From contig MU626267.1 of NCBI GenBank assembly GCA_025603075.1, forward strand, positions 124,001-188,000: DNA of 64,000 nt. Direction: 5' to 3'. The stretch comes from Neoconidiobolus thromboides FSU 785 (Eukaryota > Entomophthoromycota > Entomophthoromycetes > Entomophthorales > Neoconidiobolaceae). A program made the position numbers and the translations under genes. The notes beneath the pieces were generated by a model. It did not search any database. It worked only from the letters and a program-made list of their open reading frames with translations, and was not told the DNA's origin. Positions 12,607 to 24,764 of the stretch are shown here, piece by piece; position 1 is the stretch's first letter; every line of letters starts with the position of its first letter.

Positions 12607-14553
12607 TGCTGAAGTTATCCACATTGCTATTTTGTGCTGCAATAGCTGTTTTATCTTATTGGATTTATAATGTATGCATTTTGTTTACTATCTTTATAAA
12701 TAATAATGTCCTTATAGGTGATATACAATCTATTTTTTAGTCCTTTAAGCAAAATCCCCGGGCCATTAATACACCAGATATTTCCTAGTTATTTTAGAAT
12801 ATTCACTTTTAGCGGAGATATGCACACATATATAAGAGATCTTCATGAAAAATATGGCGAAGCTGTGAGATTAAGTAATTAATCAACTGGTTTAGTATAT
12901 TAAAGCTAATGTTTTTACCAGATTGGAATAGTGTATCGTTTTCATCCGATGAAGCAACAAAAGTAATATATTCTACTTATGCATTCCCGAAAAGTGGTTT
13001 CTATCATGGATTTCAAGTTATTGGGGAAACGATTATCGGTACAATGTAATTAGTTATTGATTAAGATATTTAGGGTATTTACAAGTTTTTTAGGGATAAA
13101 GATTTTCATCGTCAAAGAGTAAATAGTCTATAAATATTATAAATTTAACAATTAAAGATAATTAGAAAAAAATCCTTGCCCCTAGTTTTTCGGATAAAGC
13201 TATAGGAAATATAGAATATTTAGTAAAAGAAAATGTAGATAACTTAGTAAACAAGGTTGGAGAAATGGCTTTAGAGAACAAAGATTTCGATTTTGGTTTA
13301 TTGTTTCATTACTTTTCTTTTGTAACAATATATTTCATCCATATTGTTTGATACTAAATTGTATATTATTAGGATGTAATTGGGGATGTAGCTTATGGTA
13401 GATCTTTTGATATGATAAAAAACGGATATCACCCAGTTATTGGATGGATTAAAGATTTTTTCAGTAAAGTTATTTTAGTAATTATTTATTTATTATACTA
13501 TAAAACGGTTATTAAAATTTAAGGTTGGTGTATTTCCGTTTTTAAAGAAATTCAAATTTGGCAGTCTTACTCAGCTTTATAAAGTAAATTACGAACTATT
13601 GAAAATTAAAATGATTATCCTAAATTTTATTAGTTTTCCTACGAAGCTGTTAAAAATGCCAAAGAAAGTCCAGACAGGGTAACTGTCTTAAGTACTTTAA
13701 TTACTGCTTCTGATCCAGATACTGGAAAGACTCTTAGTGAAAAAGAAATAGTAGAAGAATCCATTGTTCAACTGTAAAATCTTAGTTATCTCATCATAGT
13801 ATGCTAATTAATTTATAGTGTCGCTGGTTCAGATACAACTTCTAATTCATTAACTTGGTAATTTAATTATAGCTAAAGCCAAATCATGTATTGAACAAAT
13901 TGATTAGGACTTTTTATCTCTTATCAAAGCACCCCGAAATTTACAACAAGTTAAAGATAGAATTGATTGAGAAATTCCCAAACGAAGATACTATAGACTA
14001 TAATAGTTGTAAAGAATGTGTTTATCTTAAAGCTGTTATTTATGAAAGTATGAGAATTTTACCAGCTGTTTCTGGGAATTTGCCAAGGTACGCCCCAAAA
14101 GGTGGAAAAGTGGTCAATGGCTATTTTATTCCTGAAAATGTAATTCACTTTGGTATATGATTGCATGTCTTCTAATTTTTTATAGACTATTGTCTCTTCA
14201 AGTGTACTTGCTCTTCATTATAACACTAAATATTGGAAAGATCCTGAAGTATTTAACCCTGGTAGATGGATTGATGAAAATGGTGAATTTAAATCTCACA
14301 AATATTTTATGCCATTTTTAATTGGTCCAAGAGCGTGTCTAGGTAGAAGGTAATAATATAAATGATTGCAACCACTTACATATAATTAAATTAATCTTTT
14401 TATAGCTTGGCTTGGATGGAGCTTTATTTGGCTACCGCTTCACTGGCTAGAAATTTTAGCTTCAAATTAAAGGATGAGAGCGACGTAAAATCTAAATTGC
14501 GTATTGTTACCACTCCAGTCAAGTCTATCAACATGTTTGCATTTAAATATTGA
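12606..14553 (+). CDS. Cytochrome P450 monooxygenase
   Basis: Microsomal P450 of roughly 480-490 residues in about twelve exons. Exon 1 (12606-12671) encodes an N-terminal membrane anchor, LKLSTLLFCAAIAVLSYWIY. Next come a proline-rich hinge, SPLSKIPGPL, and the globular domain. Hallmarks in order: I-helix oxygen-binding AGSDTTSNS (spliced near 13820); W joined across an intron to TFYLLSKHPEIYNKLKIEL; K-helix ESMR near 14047 (ExxR motif); and the haem-binding loop FLIGPRACLGR near 14317 with the cysteine ligand. It ends in TGA at 14551-14553. The intron near 13460-13521 needs a weak donor (GTTATT), so that junction is uncertain. All key residues are present, so it looks functional. The substrate cannot be read; it is not an obvious CYP51 or CYP61. 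Confidence 0.92.
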
Positions 14554-16377
14554 TTAAATGGTTTAAATCAATCCTTTTTATATATTTTATTATACAATAA
14601 ATGTATTGCATAGAGTCCTTTGGCTTCTCTATAGTTAATTGTTAGACAAGTACTGAATATATAATCTATCTTTGAAGCTCTTATGTAAAGACTATGCAGT
14701 AACTGTTTATAAGGGTGGTTTTATTTGTACTTCAAATCGAAATCATATTTTTAGCTTAAAAATGAATGAAATCCACTATGGGCAAACTATCTTATATGTA
14801 AATTGGTTAGTATGTCTATAAATCATTTTAAACAATTTACATTATAGCTATAATATATAGTTTATTTTCAAATCTCAGTATTTTTTAGTCCCAATGTCTT
14901 CGACATCATATTTTTATTTAGTATAAAAGATAATTAATAAGGCCAAAACAAGAGTCAAAAAGGGAAGACTTTCAACCAAAGTTTAATGAGTGGGATACAG
15001 GAGGACTGTAACTATTTGTGGTGCTAAAAATAGTGATAAAAGACTTGTGTGATTTGATAAAATAAATTTAAATATTTAATACAACATTTCATTTATGAAG
15101 GAGTTAAATTAAGATAAAATTAGAAAATCTGACAGAGGTAAAGGATTCATGACTAGCTTGTATTCCGTGTATGCCGCCACAAGGGTAAGAAAAGCTGTCT
15201 CTTTAGGACAGCTACTTAATATTTGAGAGACAGAATTCGTTTTATTAAAGCATTACTTATTAGTTTGATATATTTTTTATTGAATATTGTAAAAGTTTAA
15301 TGTCCTTTTAATTTTTAAGAAAAGTTTTTTTGATAAACAAATCTTGAACAAGCTAAAGTTAATAGTTTAGAAGTGTTCAACTAAATAAATATATTTGTCT
15401 TCTACTTCAATATTAAAAAAAAACATTGCTGTATTCAAACGTAGTTTAATACTAAAAATTATAAGAGCACATTACTTAATGGATTTTTATTTAAATTTTT
15501 ATAAAATTAAAATAAAAAATAGAAATTGGGTGTTATTCAATAAATATAATCATAAAGGTAGTTTATAAAAAATAATGATATGATCAATATAAACTAGGAC
15601 CAGCACTATACATCTGTATAGTAAATAGCATAACTATATTTAGGAATGATTATTATGTGATGTTTGTTTAAAGGTATATTATTCATTGCTATATAATCTC
15701 TATTTAACTGTAAAAAATAGAAGAATATAGAAGCTACTAAAAGCAGATAAACTAATCAAATATTTATATTTTTATATTTTGTAAATCCGAGGTTAGCCCT
15801 GTATCATTAAGTCTGCTCAATTATTCCAAAAAGTATAAACTTTCTGAACTTGACCTTTGTTTTACTAGAGTTTATTCACTGGCTTCCAAGTCTCTTAAAT
15901 TGGCTGACTTAAATATTCATTTATGTTACAAACAAAACACTTAGTTTATATCTTTCAAGAGAAAAAAAAGCAACCATTTCAAAAATTGAAAAAGCAAAAC
16001 CTTTTTGTAACCAAAAGCCAAGAGACTCGATACTTACTCTCTTGATAAAGTTTAATAATAGAGAACAAGTGGAAAATAGTGGATAGTGATTAATCCTTTG
16101 CGGAAAACGAGCTGTTAAATTATTGATATCTTGTGTAAGTTAGTATTGCGAGCTACCTTTTAAAAAGTTAAAACTTAAAAGATTTCTCAATTTTGGTTCA
16201 ACCAATAATATTTCTACATTCTAAAGTGTAATAAAGCAATAAAAAGTAAATTGTTTTAGCGACTAAAATTAGTATGAGATGAAATTAGGGAGGTGATTTG
16301 AACTTGGAAATTATATTCTGAAACTTATTTTTTTATATTGATAAGGATAGGAAGGGAATAAAAAAACACGAAGCAAA
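14554..16377. other. Intergenic, with a short possible echo of the next gene
   Basis: No complete gene. Around 14942-15010 a short plus-strand frame ends FNEWDTGGL before a stop; the next gene carries IKKWDTGGYD, so this may be a decayed fragment of a related copy. A 7-bp-stem hairpin (AGCTGTC/GACAGCT) sits near 15193-15213. Otherwise nothing is recognised. Confidence 0.35.
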
Positions 16378-17081
16378 ATGAGAGATGGAGAAAGAATTAA
16401 TGAATGGACTCGTAGCTTAGACTGTGATAAAGAAGTAGAATATTATGATTATTCAGAGGGTAAAAATGGGTATATAAAATATTCTATTGAAATAGCTAAT
16501 ACTAACAATGGTATTTAAATTTAAATTAACTGGTAAATAATGACTAATAGGATTGAATAGATTCAAGGCAACACCAACACGATAATGAACCAATAATTTT
16601 AAGAAAAGAATGCAATATTAAAAAATGGGATACTGGTGGTTATGATAGTGATGTGGAGTATATCAATGAGATTAGCGAGGAAGAGTATATTGGTAAACCT
16701 AAGCCTTCACTAATAAATAATAGAAATAGTGGATACAGAAACAGTAGGAATAATCGCACAGATAGAAATACCAATTCTAATAGGAATTTTATTAATGAAA
16801 GAAATGAATACGAGTATAATAGAGATAGTCATTCTAATAGAAGTTTTATTCATGAAGAATTGGATGAAATCATACCGAAATTTGAAAGGATGCAAGTAAA
16901 TCAAGAATTTAATTCAAACTGGCGTGATCATTTCCCAGCACCTCAAAGAAGGTACCCAGATGAAGAAACTAAAAGGGAATGGGCAGAATTGAAAAGAAAT
17001 GCAATAAAAACAGAAGTCAAGAAGAAAGATGTACTATGGGACAAATATGATTTATTAGATACCGATACTTTTACGTTTTAG
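16378..17081 (+). CDS. Asn/Arg-rich protein of unknown function
   Basis: Two-exon gene: ATG at 16378 gives MRDGERINEWTRSLDCDKEV and on to IANTNN, then a short intron (about 16513-16561) restores the frame through RQHQHDNEPIILRKECNIKK and WDTGGYDSDVEYINE into the long second exon, ending TAG at 17081. The protein is about 220 residues. The middle is disordered, with Asn/Arg repeats of the type NRNSGYRNSRNNR. The C terminus is compact and charged: YPDEETKREWAELKRNAIK, then KKKDVLWDKYDLLDTDTFTF. I do not recognise the family. It is convergent with the reductase gene, with only 9 bp between stop codons, so the transcripts must overlap at their 3' ends. Confidence 0.7.
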
Positions 17082-17090
17082 AAAAAAGGT

Positions 17091-18207
<1,117 letters not shown>

Positions 18208-19608
18208 TTGAAATTTGATTCAAGTTTTATTCTTTAATAGCATAAATATTTGTTAAAACAAATACCTAGAAACTGTCATCTAATACATAAAGCGTGCCCT
18301 GTATATTTGTAATAATATTATAAATTTTTTACTATGGTTTTTACGACATCTTACTTGGAACTAGATAACAAAAATGAATTAAATTTATTGCTGTAGAATT
18401 TCGATAAATCTCAATATATTCACTACTTTCACTTATTAATTTTACATTTATAAACTAAAATTTAATCAATTTATTAAAAAAATTGTTCATTTTACAGAAA
18501 AAATAGCCATTTAATCTAAAGTTTAGATAATTTTATGTACAAATAGGGAAATTTCAGGCTCACTTTTACTTTAAAGTGTATAAAAATGAATCAAAATGAA
18601 TAAATTTTTTTTGTAAAATGAACAATCTTTTTAATAAATTGATTAAATTTTAGTTTATAAATGTAAAATTAATGTGAAAAAGTATATCTTTTAAATTTTG
18701 CAATAAGGGCTTTTAAAAAGGACTTGAGCATTAAATAGTAGTATAGTATTGAAAACAGGTATATTTTCGAACAATATCGAGCTGTCTTTATCGTCATATA
18801 GTAATTCAAATGTTTTATTTGAAGTTAAAATGATTAAAACTTAAAGATGTTATAAAAGAAGCTATATATTTTTAAGGACAAAAAAAGAGATAACGAGCCC
18901 AGCCCTGTATTGCAATAATAATAAAATGATTTAAAATAGCTACTATTTAACTTTCTATCTTTACTAATATTTTATAACGTCTATTATTTAACCACATACT
19001 TACAAACAAGTGGGGTAATAAAGGAGTAAAACTTTTACAAATACGTTATAATTAACTATTTAAAAAACCTTAAATTATGGTTTAATAAACAAATCTAAAA
19101 AGATATAAGCACCTTATCTGAAATAATTTTTAAACCAAAATGGCTTTGATGTTACAACTATTATGATTTTTTGAACCTTGATTTTTGCATTATTTTTTAG
19201 CTATATCATTTGTATTATTGATAATATAAAACTTTAAATAAAATATCAGTTACCAATTAGAACGATTAATTGATTATATTAAACAATTAAGATCAATGAA
19301 TATAAATAATTTTACCTCAGATCATTTTGTAATCTAATTTCAAAATGTTAATTTCAGGTATAATAAAACAATCTCATAAATGTGACTTCTAATTTATACA
19401 TAGCTAAAGAATAACAAATTCCCATGTCTGAAAGTCAATATTTTAAATCTAACCCACTACTTTAAAATAAGATGAATTTATTGAATACTCAAAGCACAAA
19501 ATAATGTAGTGATGTCGTTTCAGTAATAAAGATTATAAAAGTTAGACAATCAAATAGATATAAGCTTCAGAGATTAGAACAGGCAAGCGAAAGGTTGATT
19601 TTTAAAAT
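18208..19608. other. Intergenic, holding an inverted-repeat element
   Basis: About 1.4 kb without coding potential. The notable content is the long inverted repeat at 18424-18684, listed separately. Confidence 0.7.
18424..18684. mobile_element. Long terminal-inverted-repeat element (foldback/MITE-like)
   Basis: Two arms of about 75-80 bp, 18424-18506 and 18604-18684, are near-perfect reverse complements. Both contain the block TTTATAAACTAAAATTTAAT and, further in, TTGTTCATTTTACA (on opposite strands). The central spacer is about 100 bp and has no coding potential. Only small differences separate the arms, so the element is either recent or maintained. It is unrelated in sequence to the GGGGATG family seen after 29 kb. 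No other copy was noticed in the window. Confidence 0.8.
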
Positions 19609-20220
19609 TTAAACAGAAAGGAGAGAAAGACATGGTTTAACGTCAAATCCAAATGCATTTTCAATATCTCCTTCTGGTTGTTTGAATTCGAGTTTGACTT
19701 GACACCCTTTATCGTTAAAATAGTCATCATTCCACCATTTGATAACTCTTTCAGCCTGATCAAGCTGAGAAGGTTCATGGGATCCAAAACATACTACTTC
19801 TCTGTCTCCCTCGCTAAAAGAAAGTCCGCGACGGCGTCGAACAGATTGTGGATCTTTCCATTTTGGAATCTCACTTAACGCTGCGTTGAGAGCTGAAATA
19901 AACTTATTCCAAAATGCTTCTGGGATATCAAAGTCTTTTAATAAACTTTCTTGGTAATCGTAACTGAGGCCTGGTACAGCAAATGTTGTTGACTATAAAT
20001 GATATTAATACTAAGCCTATAGAATAATTTAAGAACTTACTTTTCTACGATTAAAATCAGGACGCCTAGGTAACTCTGGAGAAACAATGTCTTCCATTTC
20101 AGGCTCCTCGCAAAAAGATTGGTTTGCTGACCACACTTTAATGGGACGAGTAGATTCTGTTGCATAAGAATTAGAACGTTGTGGTACTGGCATGGCTGAG
20201 CTCATAGTCAAGGATAACAA
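19609..20220 (-). CDS. Conserved-looking protein of unknown function
   Basis: Two exons. Exon 1 (20220 to about 20041) begins MLSLTMSSAMPVPQRSNSYA and ends PRRPDFNRRK at a GTAAGT donor. After an intron of about 48 bp, exon 2 reads STTFAVPGLSYDYQESLL and ends at TAA (19609-19611) with FGFDVKPCLSLLSV. The product is about 190 residues and cytosolic by appearance. A basic patch, QSVRRRRGLSFSEGDREVV, and a Trp-rich stretch, AERVIKWWNDDYF, stand out. A second in-frame Met at residue 6 (MSSAMPVP) may be the real start. I do not recognise the family. Confidence 0.75.
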
Positions 20221-21608
20221 TAATAATACAAATAGATTTAAAGAATATTAACGGTTTGCTTAATAAAATATTCGGAATAACTCCTGTTAAAATTTGCTTA
20301 ATGGTCTATAAAATATAGGATTTGAAAAAGTGGCTCTGAAAGTAAATAATGATAAAAAGAAAGAAGCAAATAAATTTAAGTGATTTGATTTAAGTTTATA
20401 TTGGTTTATTTGATGACTAGTCGCTGTGTCACATGCCTGTGATTTCCCAAACCAGGTTTTTATTAAAATTATGCTTAGTTAATGCTATATAATCCAAACC
20501 AATCATAGTTTATTTATACAATAAAAATGATATTGTTTGTGTAGCCAAGCTTTTATTCTACCTCATCACTCTAAGTTTTTGATGTTTATTGTAGTTTATT
20601 AAGAAAAAACTAATATAACAACCACACCAAAGTTAATTGTGTAGTGTGTTACCCTGAATAAAGAAGTAACATTTTAACAGATAATTGTTTCAAGTATTGG
20701 CTGAATAATAAAATGCATGAAATTCAATAAACATTCTTTGTTACATCTTCTTTCATAAAATGAATATCTAATAAAATTATCATGTATAAAATTACACTAA
20801 GAACCTTTATAAGAATTATATTCATTTTCTCACATTTAAGACATTTAATATGCACTTATTAATAGGGTTAGATCGTAAAGTATTGTTATTTTTATTCGAC
20901 ACTCATTAGAGTTAAGCTTTTGTATGGGACTTCAAAATCAAGTTATCATAAACTGAACATTTATTTATCCTCAGATAAAAGTGTATGTTCAAAATAAAAG
21001 CCATATAAAAAAATCAAGTAGATTATCATCAATAAGGTTGCTATTTCAACTAAGCAATTTAGCAAAATTATATTATAATGAATTCAAATTACTATGTAAC
21101 GGAACTTATTTGTCATAAGCAACTATTTTAAAGATTCCAGAATAAAGTGGGCTTTAAATGTTGTTATTTTTTAACATTTAATTTAACAATTTTTATTGTG
21201 TAAAATAGGATTGATCAAGGGAACCCTTTGTTTCTAATAGTATGGGGTAAATGGGATAGTGCATTTATTGCAAATTATGCCTAAAAACAAGGACAGTTTT
21301 TTATTTGAAGTTCAAACTAAAGGTCATAAGTTAGCAGTTTACATTCAAAAATAGCAACTTTGATATTGAGATTTAGACTGAGGAGGGGATATTGGGTCTA
21401 AAGTGTGGATTTAATCATCAAAAGCTCAAATATAGCAACTTTCAAAAATATGCTCTGAAGTAGCAACCTCCAGTAGTAGTAGAATGAGGCAAGATTTAAG
21501 TGGATGGCAGTAACAAAAATTACCATCATCAAATTAAAATTCAGACTACGCAATGGCTTAAAGTAATACAGAACAATGAAAGCAGTTTATTTTTAAAATT
21601 TAATTCAA
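20221..21608. other. Intergenic spacer and promoter region
   Basis: About 1.4 kb between divergently oriented genes, so it should contain both promoters. Apart from A/T-rich tracts I see no distinct motif, repeat or RNA gene. Confidence 0.5.
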
Positions 21609-22436
21609 ATGGAAAAAATATTTAGTATTAATCAAATTCCAACATGGGGCTATGACTCTTTAGTCTATAACGAAGCTAGAAATAATGGACTTGATAGCAA
21701 TCAATGTAAGAGCCAATCAAGTAATGGATACGAAAGTAGTTCAAGTAATTCTTCCTCAGATGTAGATGACGAAGAAGAGTTAAATGAGAGTCAGCTTTTT
21801 ACTGAAGGCCGTCAAGGTTCCAGTAACACGATATATAATGTCACATTACCTTTTAAAAAATACAATTATGAGCCCGATTTTTATATTAATTCTAAAGTGT
21901 CAATATGGAAAGGAGATATAACAAAATTGAACGTGGATGTTATTGTAAACGCAACTACTTTTAAGATATTACACGGGTATGGTGTCACTAAGGCCATCGT
22001 TGACGCTGGAGGACCAGAATTTGTTGCTGAATGTAAATTGATTGGGGGTTGTGGAGTTGGGGACGTTTGCATTACTAAAGGGTATAGATTACCGGCAAAA
22101 CATGTCATACATACTGTTGGTCCAGCATACCAAATTAACGATAAGTTGAAATCTTGTTATGTTAAAAGCTTGGAACTTGCTTCTAGCTTAGACCCTCCAG
22201 TAAGCTCAATTGCTTTTCCATGTATATCTACAGGCATCAATCGATTCCCTAATTTATCCGCAGCTAATATAGCTTTGAATTCGGTTTCTTCTTGGTTAAG
22301 AACTCATCCAGAAACTAGCATTAAGAGAGTAATATTTTGTACCTATTTAAAAACAGACCAAGAAATTTATTATGATCGAATTTCAACTTATTTTCCGGTT
22401 ACTCTGCCAAAGTTTGGTACCTTTGCTTTTCATTAA
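21609..22436 (+). CDS. Macro-domain protein, MacroD-like, copy A
   Basis: Single-exon gene for 275 residues. An N-terminal 85-residue region is Ser/Asn/acidic-rich; the macro domain spans about residues 88-265. It begins with EPDFYINSKVSIWKGDITKL, has DVIVNATTFKILHGYGVTKA, then AECKLIGGCGVGDVCITKGY and VIHTVGPAY, and AFPCISTGINRFP in the second loop. Architecture and the GG-C-x-G-D-x-x-I-T-x-G-Y block place it with MacroD-type ADP-ribose/O-acetyl-ADP-ribose proteins. Unusually, the NAAN signature is NATT, the GVD aspartate is Thr and the following His position is Val, so the residues proposed for catalysis in MacroD1/2 are absent. Binding without hydrolysis, or another ligand, is inferred. 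The paralog at 40325-41215 shares the same changes and a similar N-terminal motif (INQIPTWGYDSL). Confidence 0.88.
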   Translation: MEKIFSINQIPTWGYDSLVYNEARNNGLDSNQCKSQSSNGYESSSSNSSSDVDDEEELNESQLFTEGRQGSSNTIYNVTLPFKKYNYEPDFYINSKVSIWKGDITKLNVDVIVNATTFKILHGYGVTKAIVDAGGPEFVAECKLIGGCGVGDVCITKGYRLPAKHVIHTVGPAYQINDKLKSCYVKSLELASSLDPPVSSIAFPCISTGINRFPNLSAANIALNSVSSWLRTHPETSIKRVIFCTYLKTDQEIYYDRISTYFPVTLPKFGTFAFH

Positions 22437-22864
22437 TATTTATTTCCTTATATAAATATGGTTCCGTATTATAACCTTAAAATTAGTAGCTGTTTTTAGT
22501 TTTACTTTGATTAACTATGAACTTTAATTTTAATACTAGAAATAATAAAAGTAAAGAGGCGGTGCTAAAAATGCGATCACAAAAGTACTGAGATCTTGTG
22601 TAGCATGATGTTATAACCTTAAAGCTTATAGAATTAAGTTTATATATTTACAAAGTTTTTAATATCTTTTGTCTATAAAGCTTTAACTATTTTAAAAAGC
22701 TTATTTTACTATTATTTGATAGATATCAAAGTATTGTTTTTAGTTATAAGATATTAATATTATTAGATTGTAGAATGTTTAATGTCCTAACGTTATTACG
22801 ATTTGATGTATTTCTTATCTATATATAACATTTTTATTAAAATATCTATTAAATTAACTTTATT
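22437..22864. other. Intergenic, convergent 3' ends
   Basis: 428 bp between two convergent genes. AT-rich; nothing recognisable beyond presumed 3' untranslated sequence. Confidence 0.5.
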
Positions 22865-23494
22865 TCAAGAGGTAAAAAATAAGATATAGTAAGTTATTGT
22901 TGAAGGCTTATTAATTTCCCTTTTAAAATCATTTTTTTCTAAAATAATAGAAAGATAAGAAACCATAGGCTTAGGCGAATGAGGGGAGTTAACTTTAAGA
23001 GTCAAAGAACCGTCAGTATTTTGAACCTCATCAAAAGCATTAGAAGGTCCAGTGATTGAATATAAAGGATCCTTATGATTAATCGCATCGTAATCCTCAA
23101 TAATAAAATCATCAGTTACCATAACTACATATGTAATCATTTCACCTAATCCATTAAACATTAATAAAGAAAATTGTTGGCTTGGGCCAGTGAATTTCAC
23201 TTGACGCATCATATTTGGGTTTACTGGAGTTGGGATGTTTAACGTTACTAATAAGGTGGTGATATTCTTTTCACTGTTATTAATTAGTTCAAAATTTTCT
23301 TTATGACTTGTAAAAAAATGACGCCCAGTTGGCCATGGACTTGTATCGTTTTTCGCTATTAATCCATTACCATTCGTTTCTATAAATTTATGCCTTATAG
23401 GGGCCTCAGGATTCTTATAATCTAAACCCTTGATTTGAAATTTAGCTGCAACGAGCCTTAAATATAGTAGGACTAAAGAAATAGATAAAAACAT
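22865..23494 (-). CDS. Secreted protein of unknown function
   Basis: Single-exon gene for 209 residues. The N terminus MFLSISLVLLYLRLVAAKFQ is a typical signal peptide with likely cleavage after Ala-17/18. The mature part has potential N-glycosylation sites (NDTS, NNSE, NITT) and beta-rich text such as ENFELINNSEKNITTLLVTL; no cysteines are apparent. There is no lysine-rich GPI tail; the C terminus YYILFFTS is only mildly hydrophobic. Ordinary base composition for the window and an intact frame suggest a real gene. Role unknown; extracellular or cell-wall location is inferred from the leader. Confidence 0.75.
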   Translation of the reverse strand: MFLSISLVLLYLRLVAAKFQIKGLDYKNPEAPIRHKFIETNGNGLIAKNDTSPWPTGRHFFTSHKENFELINNSEKNITTLLVTLNIPTPVNPNMMRQVKFTGPSQQFSLLMFNGLGEMITYVVMVTDDFIIEDYDAINHKDPLYSITGPSNAFDEVQNTDGSLTLKVNSPHSPKPMVSYLSIILEKNDFKREINKPSTITYYILFFTS

Positions 23495-24764
23495 TAGAAG
23501 AAGTTAAAGTGAAATATAATGATAATTATAGCTATAATATATAGTTGATTTATTGTTTTATTTTTGTCAAACACTTAATTAGAATTTCAAAATTTTCCAT
23601 TGAATATATTTCGATTTAAACTTGATTTTTCCAACTGAAAATTGAGTGGCACATTTAATGTTAATTTAAAAATTAGTGTTTTAAACATTCAGTTAAATTA
23701 TTTCAATTTTAAACTCAATTTTATAATATCATGATAAAATATTTATTATCGTATATCGAGGTTAAGTGAAGAAGTAGAATAGTGGTTTGTTATATTTCTT
23801 TTGTAAGAAATAGTTAAATAGAAAATTCTTAGAATATCGGAGATTAACTCAGGATAATAACAATAAATATAGCAATTTAACTCCATATTTTTTATAGTAT
23901 ACATTTTAAATTATTTATATATAAATGTTTCTAATATATGATATATATTTTAGTATAGCTTTTTTATAAAACATTACTTATTTAAAATCTCTATCTTTAA
24001 TATCAACGTCATAAGAACAGCCTAATTAGACCTTAATTGCACCTTAGCTTTAGTAAAGATTGTAATCCTTAGTAGCTCTACCATTAGCTGTAATTACAGC
24101 ACAAGGTTCTATTAAGAAGGCTTTAAATCATTAACCTTAGTAATGAAACTAATTTTCATATCGAAAGTTAAGGAAAATTCTATGTGTTATTTTCATATGC
24201 TCAGGACTAGGATTAAAGCTCCTTTCGATAGAATGAGGGGTGGATTGCTTTTGAATATCATTAAAATAATAGCATTATATTTTAAATAAACATAGAATAG
24301 CCTAACATAACAAAGTTTATCAATATGCTAATATTGTAATTCGGCCCAAGTTAATGCTTATTTCTAATCATCACGCGATTTTATTTAAATGACACAAATA
24401 TAAAAAAGTTAGGGGATGGGGAATATAAAATTCTTAATGCAAGATTAGGTAAAAGTAGGTTTTAGATTTCAACCAATTAGATACATGAAATTCAGATTAA
24501 TAAAAATAGTCAATTAATGATTGGGCGCATGTTTTAATTTTGAGTTAAATGATTGGGAAGCAAAAAGGTAAAAGTTAAAGAAACAACTAGTAAGAAAGGG
24601 AGAAGTTATTTAATCAGGTACAAAGAGCAAAATGATTGAATAATTAGTTAAAATTGGACCTGAAATTAGCTTTTATTTTCAAAAAAAATATTAACGCCCT
24701 TTAACCTTTTAATTATTTTAAGAGAAGTGCATTATTGTATATATATAGTCCATAAAAGGTTAAA
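23495..24764. other. Intergenic between divergent genes
   Basis: About 1.27 kb. Near the right end a TATA-like run (TATATATAG, about 24738-24746) lies roughly 20-25 bp upstream of the OPI1 start codon. Nothing else is recognised. Confidence 0.5.
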
